Counted from the first letter of the stretch, positions 45,036 to 56,388 are shown. The stretch: 64,000 nucleotides of DNA from Diphasiastrum complanatum (GCA_029204225.1 CM055092.1:13024476-13088475), one strand, 5' to 3'. The notes: generated by a model not told the origin, from the letters alone. Numbers and translations are program-made.

Positions 45036-45914
45036 TGACAAAATTCCAGAATTCACACGTGTGGGAAATGTCCACAAGTATGATGGATCTAATTAAGCTT
45101 TGTGATTAGCACAGTAACCTGATTCTAGATTGTTTAGCAAGATCTAGTTCAGAAGAAATGGCTTAACCACAATCTAGCATGCTAAGCAATTGAATATGAT
45201 AGCAATGAATCAATAATGAGCAAAAGTACAAGATATCAGTGTATAAGCATTAGCTTCAACACGAGTTAGAGAGAGAAAGATAGAGAGATAACAAGCAAAA
45301 TAGTTTAGATCCAAAATGCTTCTTGGTTTTCAAGGGGAGGCTCGAACCTGAGACCAAAGAAACCTTGGATGTCAAGCTAACCAACTAAGACTTAGATCCA
45401 AAATGGCATGAGGTAGCTACAAAACTTTGGTTCTTCATCATTGATTGTGAGGAGAGCTACACATATTTATGGAGTTTGAGGTAGCTTGAGGTAGAACCAC
45501 ATCCATCCATTCCAAAATGACAACTAAAATGACATCTAGATTCTATGTGACATTTGTCACTTGCCATGCATGAAATTCTACCGGCTTTTTACAAGTGTGC
45601 TAGTTCTAACTAACGAAGTACAAATCATCATGCATGTGTCCATTACACTTTGTGCATGCCTTGCATGTCACTATGGATCACTTACAATTAATGCATGTGA
45701 ATTTTCGCGAGTTTCTACAAGCATGACTTTGTTAATTATATGTCTACAAACTATATGCAAGTTGTATTCTTCAATCTAGATATCACATAACCATGTAGCT
45801 AGAGTTCTATGTAGGCCAAACTTGGCATTTTGCATTTATGAGCTACATACTTGCATGGTACAATATTTGTAGCAAGCCAAGAAATCAATATGGATTGTTT
45901 TTCCAATTTTAACA
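45036..45914 (-). repeat. Solo LTR (879 bp) with perfect TSD
   Basis: Ends are TGACAAAATTCC and CAATTTTAACA, flanked by TCTTG on both sides (45031-45035, 45915-45919). It interrupts the leader of element Y. It is closely related to the solo LTR at 59290 and carries the retroposon at 45319. The CACACGTGTG palindrome lies at 45054. Strand is inferred from the similarity of that end to other copia LTR 3' ends. Confidence 0.9.
45319..45391 (-). mobile_element. 73-bp tRNA-like retroposon
   Basis: The insert is absent from the sister LTR at 59290. It is flanked by a perfect 14-bp duplication TTAGATCCAAAATG (45305-45318, 45392-45405). On the minus strand it reads TTAGTTGGTTAGCTTGACAT, then CAGGTTCGAGCC (B box), and ends AAAACCAAGAAG. 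It is a 5'-truncated copy of the sequence at 48426-48510. Confidence 0.8.
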
Positions 45915-45919
45915 TCTTG

Positions 45920-46448
45920 AATGTCAACAAATGAACTCAAGAAGAAATCACAAAGATATGGAACCTCTCAAATCTTTTCTAGCACTTCTAACTAGAAAAT
46001 CAACAAATAGAATAGTGAAATTTTGATCAACCTATGATCTATCCTCAATCTAATGATTCTTGCCACTTTCTAAGATTGAAACACACTCAAATGAAGTTCA
46101 GTAACCTCACAAACTAGAGATCCAATCAAAATTAGGGTTTTGACAAAATCACGAAAAATTGAATATCTCAAACTCTACATGCAATTTTTAAAAACTTGAT
46201 ATATCATCTTGTAGCTTTCAATGAGACTTACTAATGCACCAAAAATTGGCTAATTATAGTAAACCAAGTGTGAAATCAGAATTGATCAAGTATATAACCC
46301 TATATTGAGTTTTGACCTACAAAAGATCAAGTCTACACATGTAAAAATGCTGATTTTTTAGTAGAAATCAATCTAGCATGCTCTAGCGTTGGTAACTCCT
46401 CCAAATCCTTGCTGAAGATGGTTGATACTTTCATAACCTGAAACACAC
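45920..46448 (-). other. Leader of copia element Y
   Basis: Non-coding sequence between the gag start and the primer site, split by the solo LTR at 45036. Confidence 0.6.
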
Positions 46449-46462
46449 GAGCTATGATACCA
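46449..46462 (-). other. Primer binding site of element Y
   Basis: On the minus strand TGGTATCATAGCTC directly follows the LTR. It differs from the Met-tRNA complement by one base in the first twelve. Confidence 0.75.
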
Positions 46463-47106
46463 TGTGAAGGATTTCAAAACATTCAAAATCCAATCCATGT
46501 CCCTGATCTTTGGTTACAATAAGGAGCAAACCAACAATCCTACCAATGTCGAAAAATCAGCATCTACATACAAAATGAGATGCAAATTCTAAGGGATACT
46601 GATAAAAAATGAACAAAAACATAAAATATGTTTTTTGTCCATAAAATTATAGTACTCTACTGTATTTCACATGTGTGGAACCAAAAATAACAATAAATGA
46701 ACATTCTACACATAGAATTGCAAGATAACATCATGAGAGTGCACCAACGAGTAGTAGAACCCAAAGAGGACCATGTATAATAATGAAATGAGAGAGAGAA
46801 GAGAGAAGATCCCTTTCTCCATGAGTCACAACAATATATAACAGGTCCAAACCCTATTTGGCCACTTGGCTTTTCCTCCAAAATGAAAATCTTGCTATTT
46901 TTGGGACTAAATTCAATGTACCCAAAGTTCAAATTTGAATCTCTCTCAAACTCGACTACCAACTTTCTCACACTTTCAAAAAGTGTTTATTGAATGTATT
47001 TTAAACTAATATAACTTCAAAAAGTTTATCTCTAAGTCTAAAATGAGTTTTGGCCTCTTATTGACAATTTACTAAAATATGACTAAACTTGTTGAAATCT
47101 CTCACA
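46463..47106 (-). repeat. 5' LTR of copia element Y (644 bp)
   Basis: Plus-strand ends are TGTGAAGGATTTC and GAAATCTCTCACA, and it aligns with 35425-36193. A TATA-like TTATATATTG on the minus strand near 46843 precedes a short CT-rich stretch. Confidence 0.85.
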
Positions 47107-47441
47107 TTGATCATGCTGAGTCTTTTGTGTCATCCTGGGAATTATTTCAATAACTGTAACAACATCCCACAACTCGTTGGCGATTAGCAAGGTCTTCATC
47201 TTAAATTTTCATCAATGATAATTGGATCCATTCAGCTTGTCTGCAATAAGACCGGCTTTACTTTGAGAATCCATCTGGAACTTTAGTTTGATGACGTTAA
47301 GAGAGATATTGTGCTGTGGAAATTAATTCTCTGATACCGAAACAAATTGATTCGAATTGAAGAATAATTTGATATCACAAAATATATCAAGTATAAGAGC
47401 TTGCGCTCTAATATAGTATTAGGCCTTGAAGAAGAATCAAT
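47107..47441 (-). pseudogene. Copia gag start fragment
   Basis: The minus strand reads MDSQSKAGLIADKLNGSNYH and FKMKTLLIANELWDVV, a copia gag N terminus, with stops. Its primer site and LTR lie to the right. Element Y truncates it on the left. Confidence 0.65.
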
Positions 47442-47453
47442 GTTCTGATACCA
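47442..47453 (-). other. Primer binding site
   Basis: Minus-strand TGGTATCAGAAC directly after the LTR at 47454. Confidence 0.75.
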
Positions 47454-47992
47454 TGTCAAACATAGGTGAGTAATGTAATAGATGAAACTTCCTACTTCCA
47501 ATGCATGACTACGCTTGTAAAAAATTGAACAAAACAGTATTGCCAGTTGGCTGGAGTCCGTTGTCATCAATCCAGTTAGGACTTCTCAAAAATTACTTGC
47601 TGGTGGGGATTAATACAAGTCGATGGCTTTTTGTAGTAAACAGTCTATCTGCAGATTTAAACGTAGACTGTAACTTCTGCAAAAATGAACGTGACTGTCA
47701 CCAGGGAAAAAGCAAAAATGCAAAAAACGTGACACTGCATTTTTACTCGCAATTCTTGACAAGCCAAAAATGTGAAAAATACAAAGGTCTTTGTTAAAGT
47801 CATTTCCTTCATTTTAAGCCATCTAGCATTTTGTGAAAAAACCAAAGAGAGAAAAAATGCCAACACTGTAAGCCATTTCCGAGTAGTTATGCAGACTGTG
47901 TAAAAACACAAAGAAATCTACAGGTCTAGATAAAAGTTGGATGAAGATTAAAAACCGATTAGTCGATTAGTAGGAAGGAGAATAATCCAACA
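47454..47992 (-). repeat. Copia 5' LTR, about 539 bp
   Basis: On the minus strand it runs from TGTTGGATTATTCTCC to ACCTATGTTTGACA, TG to CA, next to the primer site. The outer end is set by the TG and is less certain. Confidence 0.6.
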
Positions 47993-48264
47993 CAAGCAAC
48001 CAAACATCTCAGCTTATGTTATGGAGGCTGCCAATCTACCAATATTCTGGAAGGATGCACAGATGCAAATTGGGTAGGGGACGTTGACACTAGAAGATCG
48101 ACTTCTGGATTTGTATTTATATAGAATCAAGGTCCAATCTCTTGGAACAGCCGAAAGCAGACCTCAGTAGCATTGTCATCAACTGAATCAGAATACATTG
48201 CTACCACGGATGCTACTAAAGAGGCAATTTGGCTGACATTTACTATGACAATCAAAACACCATT

Positions 48265-48265
<1 letters not shown>

Positions 48266-48314
<49 letters not shown>
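48266..48314. repeat. (CT)n microsatellite in the RNase H
   Basis: 49 bp of CT followed by CAATCCGAAATTTCATTCATG. Read on the minus strand the tract follows AATGAAATTTCGGATTG, which may be another retroposon tail. Confidence 0.85.
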
Positions 48315-48317
<3 letters not shown>

Positions 48318-48425
48318 CCGAAATTTCATTCATGAAGAAAGCATATCGAAATCAAGTATCATTATTTAAGAGAGAAAATGCAAAGCAAGGAGGTATCATT
48401 AGTCTACTGCAGGATAGAATTAATG

Positions 48426-48510
48426 TTTCTTGGTTTCCAAGGGAAGGCTCGAACCTGAGACCAAAGGAACTTTGGATGTCAAGCTAACCAATTGAGCCAA
48501 CCCCATTGGT
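48426..48510 (-). mobile_element. 85-bp tRNA-like retroposon (full-length copy)
   Basis: It is flanked by a perfect 15-bp duplication AGGATAGAATTAATG (48411-48425, 48511-48525). On the minus strand ACCAATGGGGTTGGCTCAAT, GGTTAGC, and CAGGTTCGAGCC give A and B boxes of a tRNA. The end reads TTGGAAACCAAGAAA. No extra body or long tail exists. The shorter relative is at 45319-45391. Confidence 0.8.
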
Positions 48511-48631
48511 AGGATAGAATTAATGGCAGTAGATTACTTCACAAAGGCCCTATCAAAAAACAATCATCTCAGATTCAACGACATGTTAAATCTGAAGATC
48601 AAAATTTTTCAAGATCCACATTAAGGAGGAG

Positions 48632-49504
48632 TGTTGGAATTCGATGCTTAGTCTGAAATCCATTTATTAATGAGCATCCTGAAAACTTTACAAAACCTAG
48701 AAAACATAAGGCTTGAGTTTTTCCCAGAAGATCGAAAAATCCATTATCGAAATTTTTTGACCCAATGTAACTCTTGTCAAAAAGAAATTTTCCAACCCTG
48801 AATTGGATCAAATCAGATTGAAGCAAAAATTATCTGGGCATCTTTGACCCTGGATCGAATCGGGTCAGATCAAGTCTAAATTTTTCGACTCCAAAAAATT
48901 CGGCCCTCAGCATATTTTTCCACCCAATGTAAACTTTTTGATCCTTTGTATAAAATTCGACCCTTTAGAATTTTCAATATTGTCGATTAGAAATCCGACC
49001 CAACGACTTTGCGTTGACAGTCCGCCTACTTTGTACATGCATTAATGGCATAAAGTCGGTTGTAATTAATACAGAAGATAGCATTCAATGCGAGTTAGTT
49101 GTAGATATTTTTATATCTAATCCTAGAATGTTCATCAAAAGACTGTTTTTTCAGTCATTGTAATCAATCAATCAGATTAATTTGTATCAGCGTTATTATG
49201 CTAGAAAAGCTGAAGTAATAACTTCAAGCCATTGTACTCATCTGTTGATAATAATCAGAGTGCGATTTGTTCTATAATTGTTATTGGCAATTGTGCATTT
49301 GTTTGATCCATTGTTTGAACTATTTTGTTGCTAATTGTTGCGTTTCTGATCCATTCATCTAGCTCGCTCCCAGCTTCCGCACAACCCACTGGCTTTTGAC
49401 ATAAATTGATGATTTCTATCTTGTAGCTAAATCTAGATGTGCATCCAAATTTGGTCAGGATCTTAGAGATCCATCAAGTATGTTTTGGATCTATTTTTTT
49501 CACA
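48632..49504 (+). repeat. Copia LTR (873 bp) with internal sequence on both sides
   Basis: It starts TGTTGGAATTCGATGC right after a purine tract and ends just before TGGTATCAGAGCAGG, a Met-tRNA primer site. R/U5-like words (AGTTGTAGATATTTTTATATC) lie near 49098. As it has RNase H on the left and a primer site on the right, it serves as the 3' LTR of one unit and the 5' LTR of the next. Confidence 0.75.
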
Positions 49505-50050
49505 TGGTATCAGAGCAGGTTTCAGGCCAAAGTTGGAGTATTTGCCAAATCTAGAGGTGGATTTGAGGGTGCCATAAATTCTATGTGGATTTGGAGGTGT
49601 TTCTAGTTCAAATCATGTATTTTCAAGTATAGAAAGTGGATCTTTGTGATCCTAGCATCATTTTAGATCAAATCACTTGGAGTAGGCCAATTTTAAAAAC
49701 CACTTACTATAATGTGGAGACAAAAATTGCTCATGGTAGTGGATGTTACATTCTACAAGATGATGTATCAAGATTCTAGCTTTTGCATATAGTTTTTGCT
49801 TGATTCAATATCTTGCATTTTTGGAGGAACCCTAAATTTGATAGGATCTCTTATTTTAAATTGCTGGACTTTTTCAAGAGTGTGTTTCAATCTTAGGTGT
49901 TGAAAAAAGTTCATCATATTGTGTTTAGATCTATTGTGATCAAGAAATCAACATTCTATGTGCTAGGATTTGCTAGAAGAGAGAAAAGGAGAGGCTAGAT
50001 TGTTTCCAAATCTTTGTGATTTCTTCTTGAGTTTCATCTGTTGATTTTAA
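49505..50050 (+). other. Primer site and leader of a copia unit
   Basis: TGGTATCAGAGC at 49505-49516 is followed by non-coding leader sequence. No gag follows. Confidence 0.6.
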
Positions 50051-51368
50051 GTGCTAAGTGCATTGGAATATTTTTTAGTAAGCGCTAATGAATGGTGTAA
50101 AGCTCAATGTACCCAAAAAAGAATGTGGAATGGCATTTGGCAGGCGATTTGAAAACTTTAAAAAACATGTACAATATTTCTCATGGAGCTATATCTAAGC
50201 ATCCTTGTATATACTGAATGAAAATCGTGAAAGATGTTACAAGAAGTACAAGTATACAAGAGAAAATTTAGATAAAAAATTTTGTTATGTCAATTCCTTT
50301 AAAAAAATGTACATATTTGAACTCTTCATGCAGAGGTAAGGATCATAGAGAAACTTTTTTACCTTCACATATTATTTTCTTGATATACCAAGCTAGCATC
50401 AACATCAAATGTAAGCTATCTCTAGATTAGAAGATGTTTAATCGAAAGCAGGACTCCACAAGGGTCATGTGAAAATATGTGACAATCTGATTCAGTCACA
50501 TGATGACTTTTTACTTTTTATTCTTGTACATACTTGGTTTTATGTATTTGATTTTTCTTAAGTTTTATCGAATTTCAGTCTTTAAAAGTTCTAAGTGTGA
50601 AATCGATCCAAGTCAGATTTTGACTGGGTCGGATACTATTTCTCCAGAGTCTACATGGTTTTGTAAGCTCTGTTTTCAATTAATGATGAATATTTTGTAA
50701 AGATAGATTGGTAATACTTTGAGACAATTCGAGTTTGAACCATGTTGAAGCATGTGGATGATTAAGTTATATTATTATCATTGTGGAAAATCTGTTATAT
50801 TATGAGAGACAAAATGAGAAGGGATTTGTGATTCTCCGAGTCATTTGCAGGATATGCTTAACTTTCGAGTCATGATTTCAGACTACAATGATAATTCTGT
50901 AAATTAGTCAGGCTATATGTGTAGTTGATTATTCTATTCACTCAATCCAACAGTGGTCATGCATAGTAAATGTATGGGGAGAGAACTAGTATCAAAGATC
51001 TATCAAAAAATACTTGAATCATTATTTGAATATTGAAGGGTTGTACTGGCCGCCTGTGTTAAATATCATTTGATAACCAATTATTTATCTTTTACACAAA
51101 TGACAACTTTTATGACTGATATGTCACTAATTCTCTCTAATTGGAGAATGATATCTTAAATACCACATTAAAAATCTAATAATCTAATTCGGTGAGTCAC
51201 GACATAAGCCAAATTTTGGCGTCGTCATTGTCGGGGAGAAGGAGATATTAACTCGTGGAAATTATTATTCTGTGGTTCAATAAATATGATTCGAGATGTC
51301 CACAGGGAATTTTCTTAGAAGTATTCAAGATCGACATTCACTTACAGTATTCCTTGGACAAGTTGGTT
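50051..51368. other. No gene recognised
   Basis: AT-rich DNA with short frames. The last 130 bases may be a decayed copia pol fragment that continues right of the insertion at 55393. Confidence 0.35.
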
Positions 51369-51373
51369 AGTTT

Positions 51374-52152
51374 TATAAAAATTACAGCAAATAAGGATCC
51401 TAAAACACTTGAAATGATGAGGGAAACAATAGATTATGATTTCATAATATTATCACAAGTCGAACCATCAAAATCCATCAAAAATCTATGATTGAACCTC
51501 ACTAAATGGCCCAAATCCTTGAAGAAGGCTTCACACGTGTGAAAGTACGGCCTCCCACAGTCTGAGTAAAATCCATCAAAAATCTATGATTGAACCTCAC
51601 TAAATGGCCCAAATCCTTGAAGAAGGCTTCACACGTGTGAAAGTACGGCCTCCCACAGTCTGAGTACTATACACCAGACCTACATTCAATCCTATAATCA
51701 TTAGTAATCACAAGTACTCAAACAATTATGAACATAGAGAGCAATTGCACCATTATGAGAGAAAAATCATGAAATTGCTTGATTGATTTTGGTGAGATAT
51801 TCTCACCTATATATACATGATCCATCACGATTTTGGGCAGGTATGAGTAGCCCTAAACCTATCCCTAATGCTAATTTTGGTGGATCTTTCATCCCTACCA
51901 AGTTAGGGTTGGAATCTTGGAGATCCCTCAACAATGCAAAAATTACCAAAAATAGCTCCTATTTTTTCTCTCTTGTATCTAAGCATAATTTGGACTCATT
52001 CCAAAGGTTCTAACACTTAGGTCTACTTGAGAACATCCTTACGAATGGAATCCTATGCTATTTGGCACGTGTGACAAGCCATATCATGACCATCTAACTA
52101 TTTACAAGTCATATGACCAAAACTAGTCAAGCTAGAATTGTGAATTTTTAAC
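51374..52152 (-). repeat. Copia 3' LTR (779 bp) with 98-bp tandem duplication
   Basis: It aligns with 54711-55392 except for one extra 98-bp unit (units start at 51470 and 51568). The two units are identical in the sequence shown, including the palindrome TTCACACGTGTGAA. Confidence 0.95.
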
Positions 52153-52167
52153 ACTCCTCCTCACTAT

Positions 52168-53590
52168 CTAGCTTGGTTCAATCATTGCTTTACTAATAAC
52201 TCCAAGTGATGATCTGAACTTCATAAAAGGTGTCTTTTGAAGTGGTTTAGTAAGTAGATCAGCTACACATTCATTGCTTGGAACATGCTCCAAAGCAATC
52301 TCCTTGGCTTGCACCATTTCTCTCACAAAGTGATGGCATATCTCAATGTGCTTAGATCTTGCATGGAAGATTGGGTTAGATGCAAGGTGTTGGGCTGATA
52401 TATTGTCATTGTAGATGATTGGTGCCTCCTCTGAATCCATGATCTTTAGCTCCACCAATAATCTCTTGATCCAAAGTACCTCCTTTGTAGTGGTTGTCAA
52501 AGCTTTGTACTCGGCCTCGGTTGAAGATAGAGATATAGTTTCTTGCTGTTTTGAAAGCCATGAAACCACACCTTCTCCTATGAAAGTTGAATAGGCACTT
52601 GTTGATTTCCTATCCCTCTTGTCCCCTACAAAATCTGAATCACTAAATGCATGAAGGTTAATCACATCTCCTCTATATAGAATCCCAAAATCCAATGTAC
52701 CCGAGATGTATCTTAGAATCCTCTTAGTCTTTTTCCAATGGATATTCAATGGCTTTTGCATGGATTGGCTCAACCTACATACACTAAAGCTAAGATCTAG
52801 TCTAGTTATAGTGATCCACATTAAGGAACCTATAAGTTGCCTAAACAAAGTGATGTCCATGAAGGATCTTTCATCATCTTCATTTGGCACTTTTACATCT
52901 TGCTCCATTGGTGTGTCAACACTTTTGCATACTTCCATCTTAAACTTCCTCAAAAGACTTTGAGAATAGTTTACTTGACTTATAAAGATAAAATCAGACC
53001 CTCTAAGTACTTCTATGCCTAAGACGAAGTGAAGACACCCTAGATCTACCATCTTGAACCCTAAGGATAGATCTATCTTGATTTTTTTAATACCATCAAC
53101 ACTATTTCCACTAATGATGATGTCATCTACATAAATGAATAAAAGTACAATACCAACATCATCAAACTTAATGTAAAAAGTGGGATCATATTCACTTTGA
53201 ACAAAAGAAAATGAAATAAGATAGCAATGTAGTCTTGAATTCCAAGATCTCGAGGCTTGCTTCAAGCCATAGATGCTTCTTTGGAGATGGCATACTTTGT
53301 TCTCCATTCCATGCTCGATGAACCCTTGTGGCTGCTCCATATAGATATCCTCTTCCAAAAAACCATTCAAGAAAGTATTAGAGACATCCATTTGACATAG
53401 AATCCATCCAAAATGTGATGCAAGTGCAATTATTAGCCTTATTGTGACCATATTGGCCACAGGTGCAAAAGTTTCCTCATAGTCTATCCCTCTCTCTTGA
53501 GCATAACCTTTTGCAACTAATCTTGCTTTATGTTTGTTAACACTCCCATTTGCATTCAACTTAAGCTTGAAGACCCACTTGCATCTTCAA
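52168..53590 (-). CDS. Copia reverse transcriptase and RNase H
   Basis: This is an open frame of about 470 codons reading from KWVFKLKLNANG through KARLVAKGYAQERGIDYEET, MDVSNTFLNGFLEEDIYMEQ, the catalytic LFIYVDDIIISGN, and DLGCLHFVLGIEV to the RNase H: AFSDSDFVGDKRDRKST, SLSSTEAEYKALTTTT, IIYNDNISAQHLASN, HARSKHIEICHHFVRE and DLLTKPLQK. All blocks are intact. One change from the usual pattern is MDVSNTFL where copia RTs have MDVKNAFL. There is no start codon of its own. It would need fusion to gag, and the junction with the gag frame at about 53585 is out of frame. Confidence 0.85.
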
Positions 53591-53908
53591 AGCTAACATT
53601 CTAGTTTGGTTCTTGGATTCATAGACCTTTTGCACAGTCTCCCAAGCATCTTGAGCCGAAGTGCAATCTCCTACCTCTCTTAAGAGTTCATTTGCAACAT
53701 TCATTTTAATGCAATGTAGTGCAACATTGCACCTCTTGATGTATTTGGCTTTTTCTTGAGGATGAATAGGTTCACCCTCCTTACCATTTACAATTTCCAT
53801 CAGATCTTGCATGATCATGATGGATTCCATTCTAACTTTCCATATGGAATAGTTAGTTTTGTTGAGCCTTTCATTAGTATCCAAAAGATATGCATTTATA
53901 GATGCCAT
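53561..53908 (-). CDS. Copia gag N-terminal fragment
   Basis: It starts at ATG 53908 with MASINAYLLDTNERLNKTNY and WKVRMESIMIMQDLMEIV, then KRCNVALHCIKMNVANELL and AQDAWETVQKVYESKNQTRM. After ALKM it enters the RT region in another frame and stops. It is the front of a UBN2-type gag, without the CCHC knuckle. It is homologous to the gag part of the fusion at 23413. Confidence 0.8.
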   Translation of the reverse strand: MASINAYLLDTNERLNKTNYSIWKVRMESIMIMQDLMEIVNGKEGEPIHPQEKAKYIKRCNVALHCIKMNVANELLREVGDCTSAQDAWETVQKVYESKNQTRMLALKMQVGLQA

Positions 53909-54696
53909 CTAGTCTCCTAATCAAGGACTTGACACAAATGAAGGTTACTTCTATTGATTTGATTGAAGATCTACCTTATCCCACTTCTTAGGGACCTGAA
54001 AAGATCATTAATAGACTTCCTATAAAGATCTAAGAATGATCTCTAACAAAATCAAATCATAGAATACTAGAAACAATGCACTTGCTTGATTGAAGTAGAC
54101 AATACTAGTAGAATTGCCCCTCTTTCTATAAAGAACATTAAAGCTTCCAAATGATCTGATCAAGAGTGAATTTCAGCAACCTAATATACTTCCAAAATCA
54201 CTTGTAAAAGATCTAAATGGAACTTAATGAGGATGCAACACAATCTACTATCCAATCACAAGCAAAAAATGATCAAAATTGATGAAAAATTGATCTAATT
54301 TGGTGCATAAGTCAAGCAATGGTTGGACTGAACCTAAATCACTTTAGGAGGTGTCCACTACACCTTAGAACAGCCTTGAAGAGTCCCCAAAACTCTGATC
54401 TTCCCTCTCCTTGAATGCTAGAAAGCCTCCTCTATGAAATCATCTCCAAAACTCGCTTATAAATCAATGCTTGGAGCAAGCAAAACTTGCTATCTTGGTA
54501 ATGTGAATTGAATTCAACTTTGCCTCTGGTTTTAGACACCTAAAAACCTGCAAATGAAGTCACACAACACCAATCTCCAATGTATTTGACTCACTTTGAG
54601 CTCTAGAATTAATACTAGATGCTAAGATCCAATCTACACAAGATTTAGATCAGAAACTGTGATCAAATTGAATGAAAACCAAGGATTTAGCTCATA

Positions 54697-54710
54697 GGGC
54701 TCTGATACCA
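54697..54710 (-). other. Copia primer binding site
   Basis: Minus-strand TGGTATCAGAGCCC directly after the 5' LTR. Confidence 0.9.
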
Positions 54711-55392
54711 TGTAAAAATTACAGCAAATAAGGGTCCTAAAACACTTGAAATGATGAGGGAAACAATAGATTATGATTTCATAAGATTATCACAAGTCGA
54801 ACCATCAAAATCCATCAAAAATCTATGCTTGAACCTCACTAAATGGCCCAAATCCTTGAAGAAGGCTTCACACGTGTGAAAGTACGGCCTCCCACAGTTT
54901 GAGTATTGTACACCATACCTACATTCAATCCTATAATCATTAGTAATCACAAGTACTCAAACAATTATGAACATAGAGAGCAATTGCACCATTATGAGAG
55001 AAAAATCATGAAATTGCTTGATTGATTTTGGTGAGATATCATCACCTATATATACATGATCCGTCACGGTTTTGGGTAGGTATGAGTAGCCCTAAACCTA
55101 TCCCTAATGCTAATTTTGCTGGATCTTTCATCCCTACCAAGTTAGGGTTGGAATCTTGGAGATCCCTCAACAATGCAAAAATTACCAAAAATAGCTCCTA
55201 TTTTTTGTCTCTTGTATCTAAGCATAATTTGGACTCATTCCAAAGGTTCTAACACTTAGGTCTACTTGAGAACATCCTTATGAATGGAATCCTATGCTAT
55301 TTGGCATGTGTGACAAGCCACATCATGACCATCTAACTATTTACAAGTCATATGACCAAAACTAGTCAAGCTAGAATTGTGAATTTTTAATA
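54711..55392 (-). repeat. Copia 5' LTR (682 bp)
   Basis: Single-unit version of the LTR at 51374. The palindrome CACACGTGTG is at 54869-54878. Confidence 0.95.
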
Positions 55393-55700
55393 GGTTTATT
55401 CCCTTGCTTGAACAAGAAATAATTATTCTATGGCCATGAAACAAGCATGTTGCAATATAAACAAAAAAGTGAGCAGCTAATTGTTGAAGTAAAGACAGAC
55501 ATTTCAAAGCATTTCGAGATAGTGGATCTGGAAGAAGCCAGGATGACCTAGGCTTACAAAGTGAAAGGGAATATGAGGGAGGCAAGTTATACCTTCACCA
55601 GTCCAGATACACCCAGAAGATCCTAGAGGACTTTGGGATGCTGAACTGCAAAGGAGCAAACACTCCAATGATCACGCAAGTACCAGAAGTACAGAGATCT
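55393..55700 (+). pseudogene. Copia RT fragment
   Basis: Plus-strand blocks VKTDISKHFEIVDLEEAR, YTFTSPDTPRRS and a frameshifted FGMLNCKGANTPM match the family at 21110-21715. It then jumps to the LTR at 55713, so the RNase H is missing. Confidence 0.7.
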
Positions 55701-55712
55701 GACCTGATGGCA

Positions 55713-56388
55713 TGACGTCAACAGATACTCCCTAGGTCGTGGCTAAACTGCCACTCTTGTAATTCTCTGGTTAGTTGTAGATGGTTAATCACTCTAATCT
55801 TAGATTTTCATAGAGAGACTGCACATACTGAATAATACTTGACATATATCAATAGGATGCACAGTGTGTAACCAAGTAAGAAGAACAACAAGAAGTCTGA
55901 TGCTAGTAAGCAATCAAGACAAACATAGACAGAAGCTCCGCCTACGTGCAAGAAGATGATTCTGTCTAGGATCAGAAGATCCAATTGTCCGCTAGTGAAG
56001 CGAGACTACTACTCGTGAGAGAGCCGTGCTTCTCTCACGCCAATGCACTGCGTGGATTCGCATGCACTGCCCTGAAGAAATCAAAGAAAATCAATATAGA
56101 TTATTTTTCTGGTTGTGTCTGATCCTTGATGTCGAATGCTTATGCTGTTTATTTTTAATATGTCCGAGTTTTCTTGTTCTCTTTGAATTTCGCACCTTGG
56201 TTGAAATGAAGTCGAATGCTATATTAATTTGAAGAACATAGATCAGTAGTGCCTGACTACAATCCTCTAGAAGACTGTAAGAGTGTTTCAGCTGGCAGTG
56301 CCCAGCGGACGCATCTGAACTCCATTCGAATCTCGAAAGAAAGTCGTGAATGTTTCGTGAATTTTCTTCTCACGATTTCCATCATTCG
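55713..56388 (+). repeat. Copia LTR, TGACGTCAAC family
   Basis: It starts TGACGTCAACAGATACTCC. It matches 58235-58905 on the other strand and 42389-42966. Its right end meets TATTGGAGCACCGC, a degenerate version of the primer site TATCAGAGCACCGC found beside the minus-strand copy. Confidence 0.7.

Larger units (their letters stand above)
47993..48628 (+). pseudogene. Copia RNase H, interrupted
   Basis: Plus strand: GCTDANWVGDVDTRRSTSGF, then PISWNSRKQTSVALSSTESE and ATKEAIWL, followed by an insertion (48266-48425: CT tract plus unrelated sequence), then YFTKALSKNNHLRFNDML and IFQDPH before the purine tract AAGGAGGAG. Middle RNase H sequence has been lost. Confidence 0.75.
51374..55392 (-). 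mobile_element. Ty1/copia element with gag fragment and RT-RNase H (4.0 kb)
   Basis: The 3' LTR is 51374-52152 and the 5' LTR 54711-55392. Flanks AGTTT (51369-51373) and GGTTT (55393-55397) form a 5-bp duplication with one change. On the minus strand the LTR reads TGTTAAAAATTC to ATTTTTACA, followed by primer site TGGTATCAGAGCCC. Purine tract AGGAGGAG precedes the 3' LTR. Inside are a gag N terminus and an intact RT-RNase H frame, with the region between them (gag end, protease, integrase) deleted. Confidence 0.95.
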
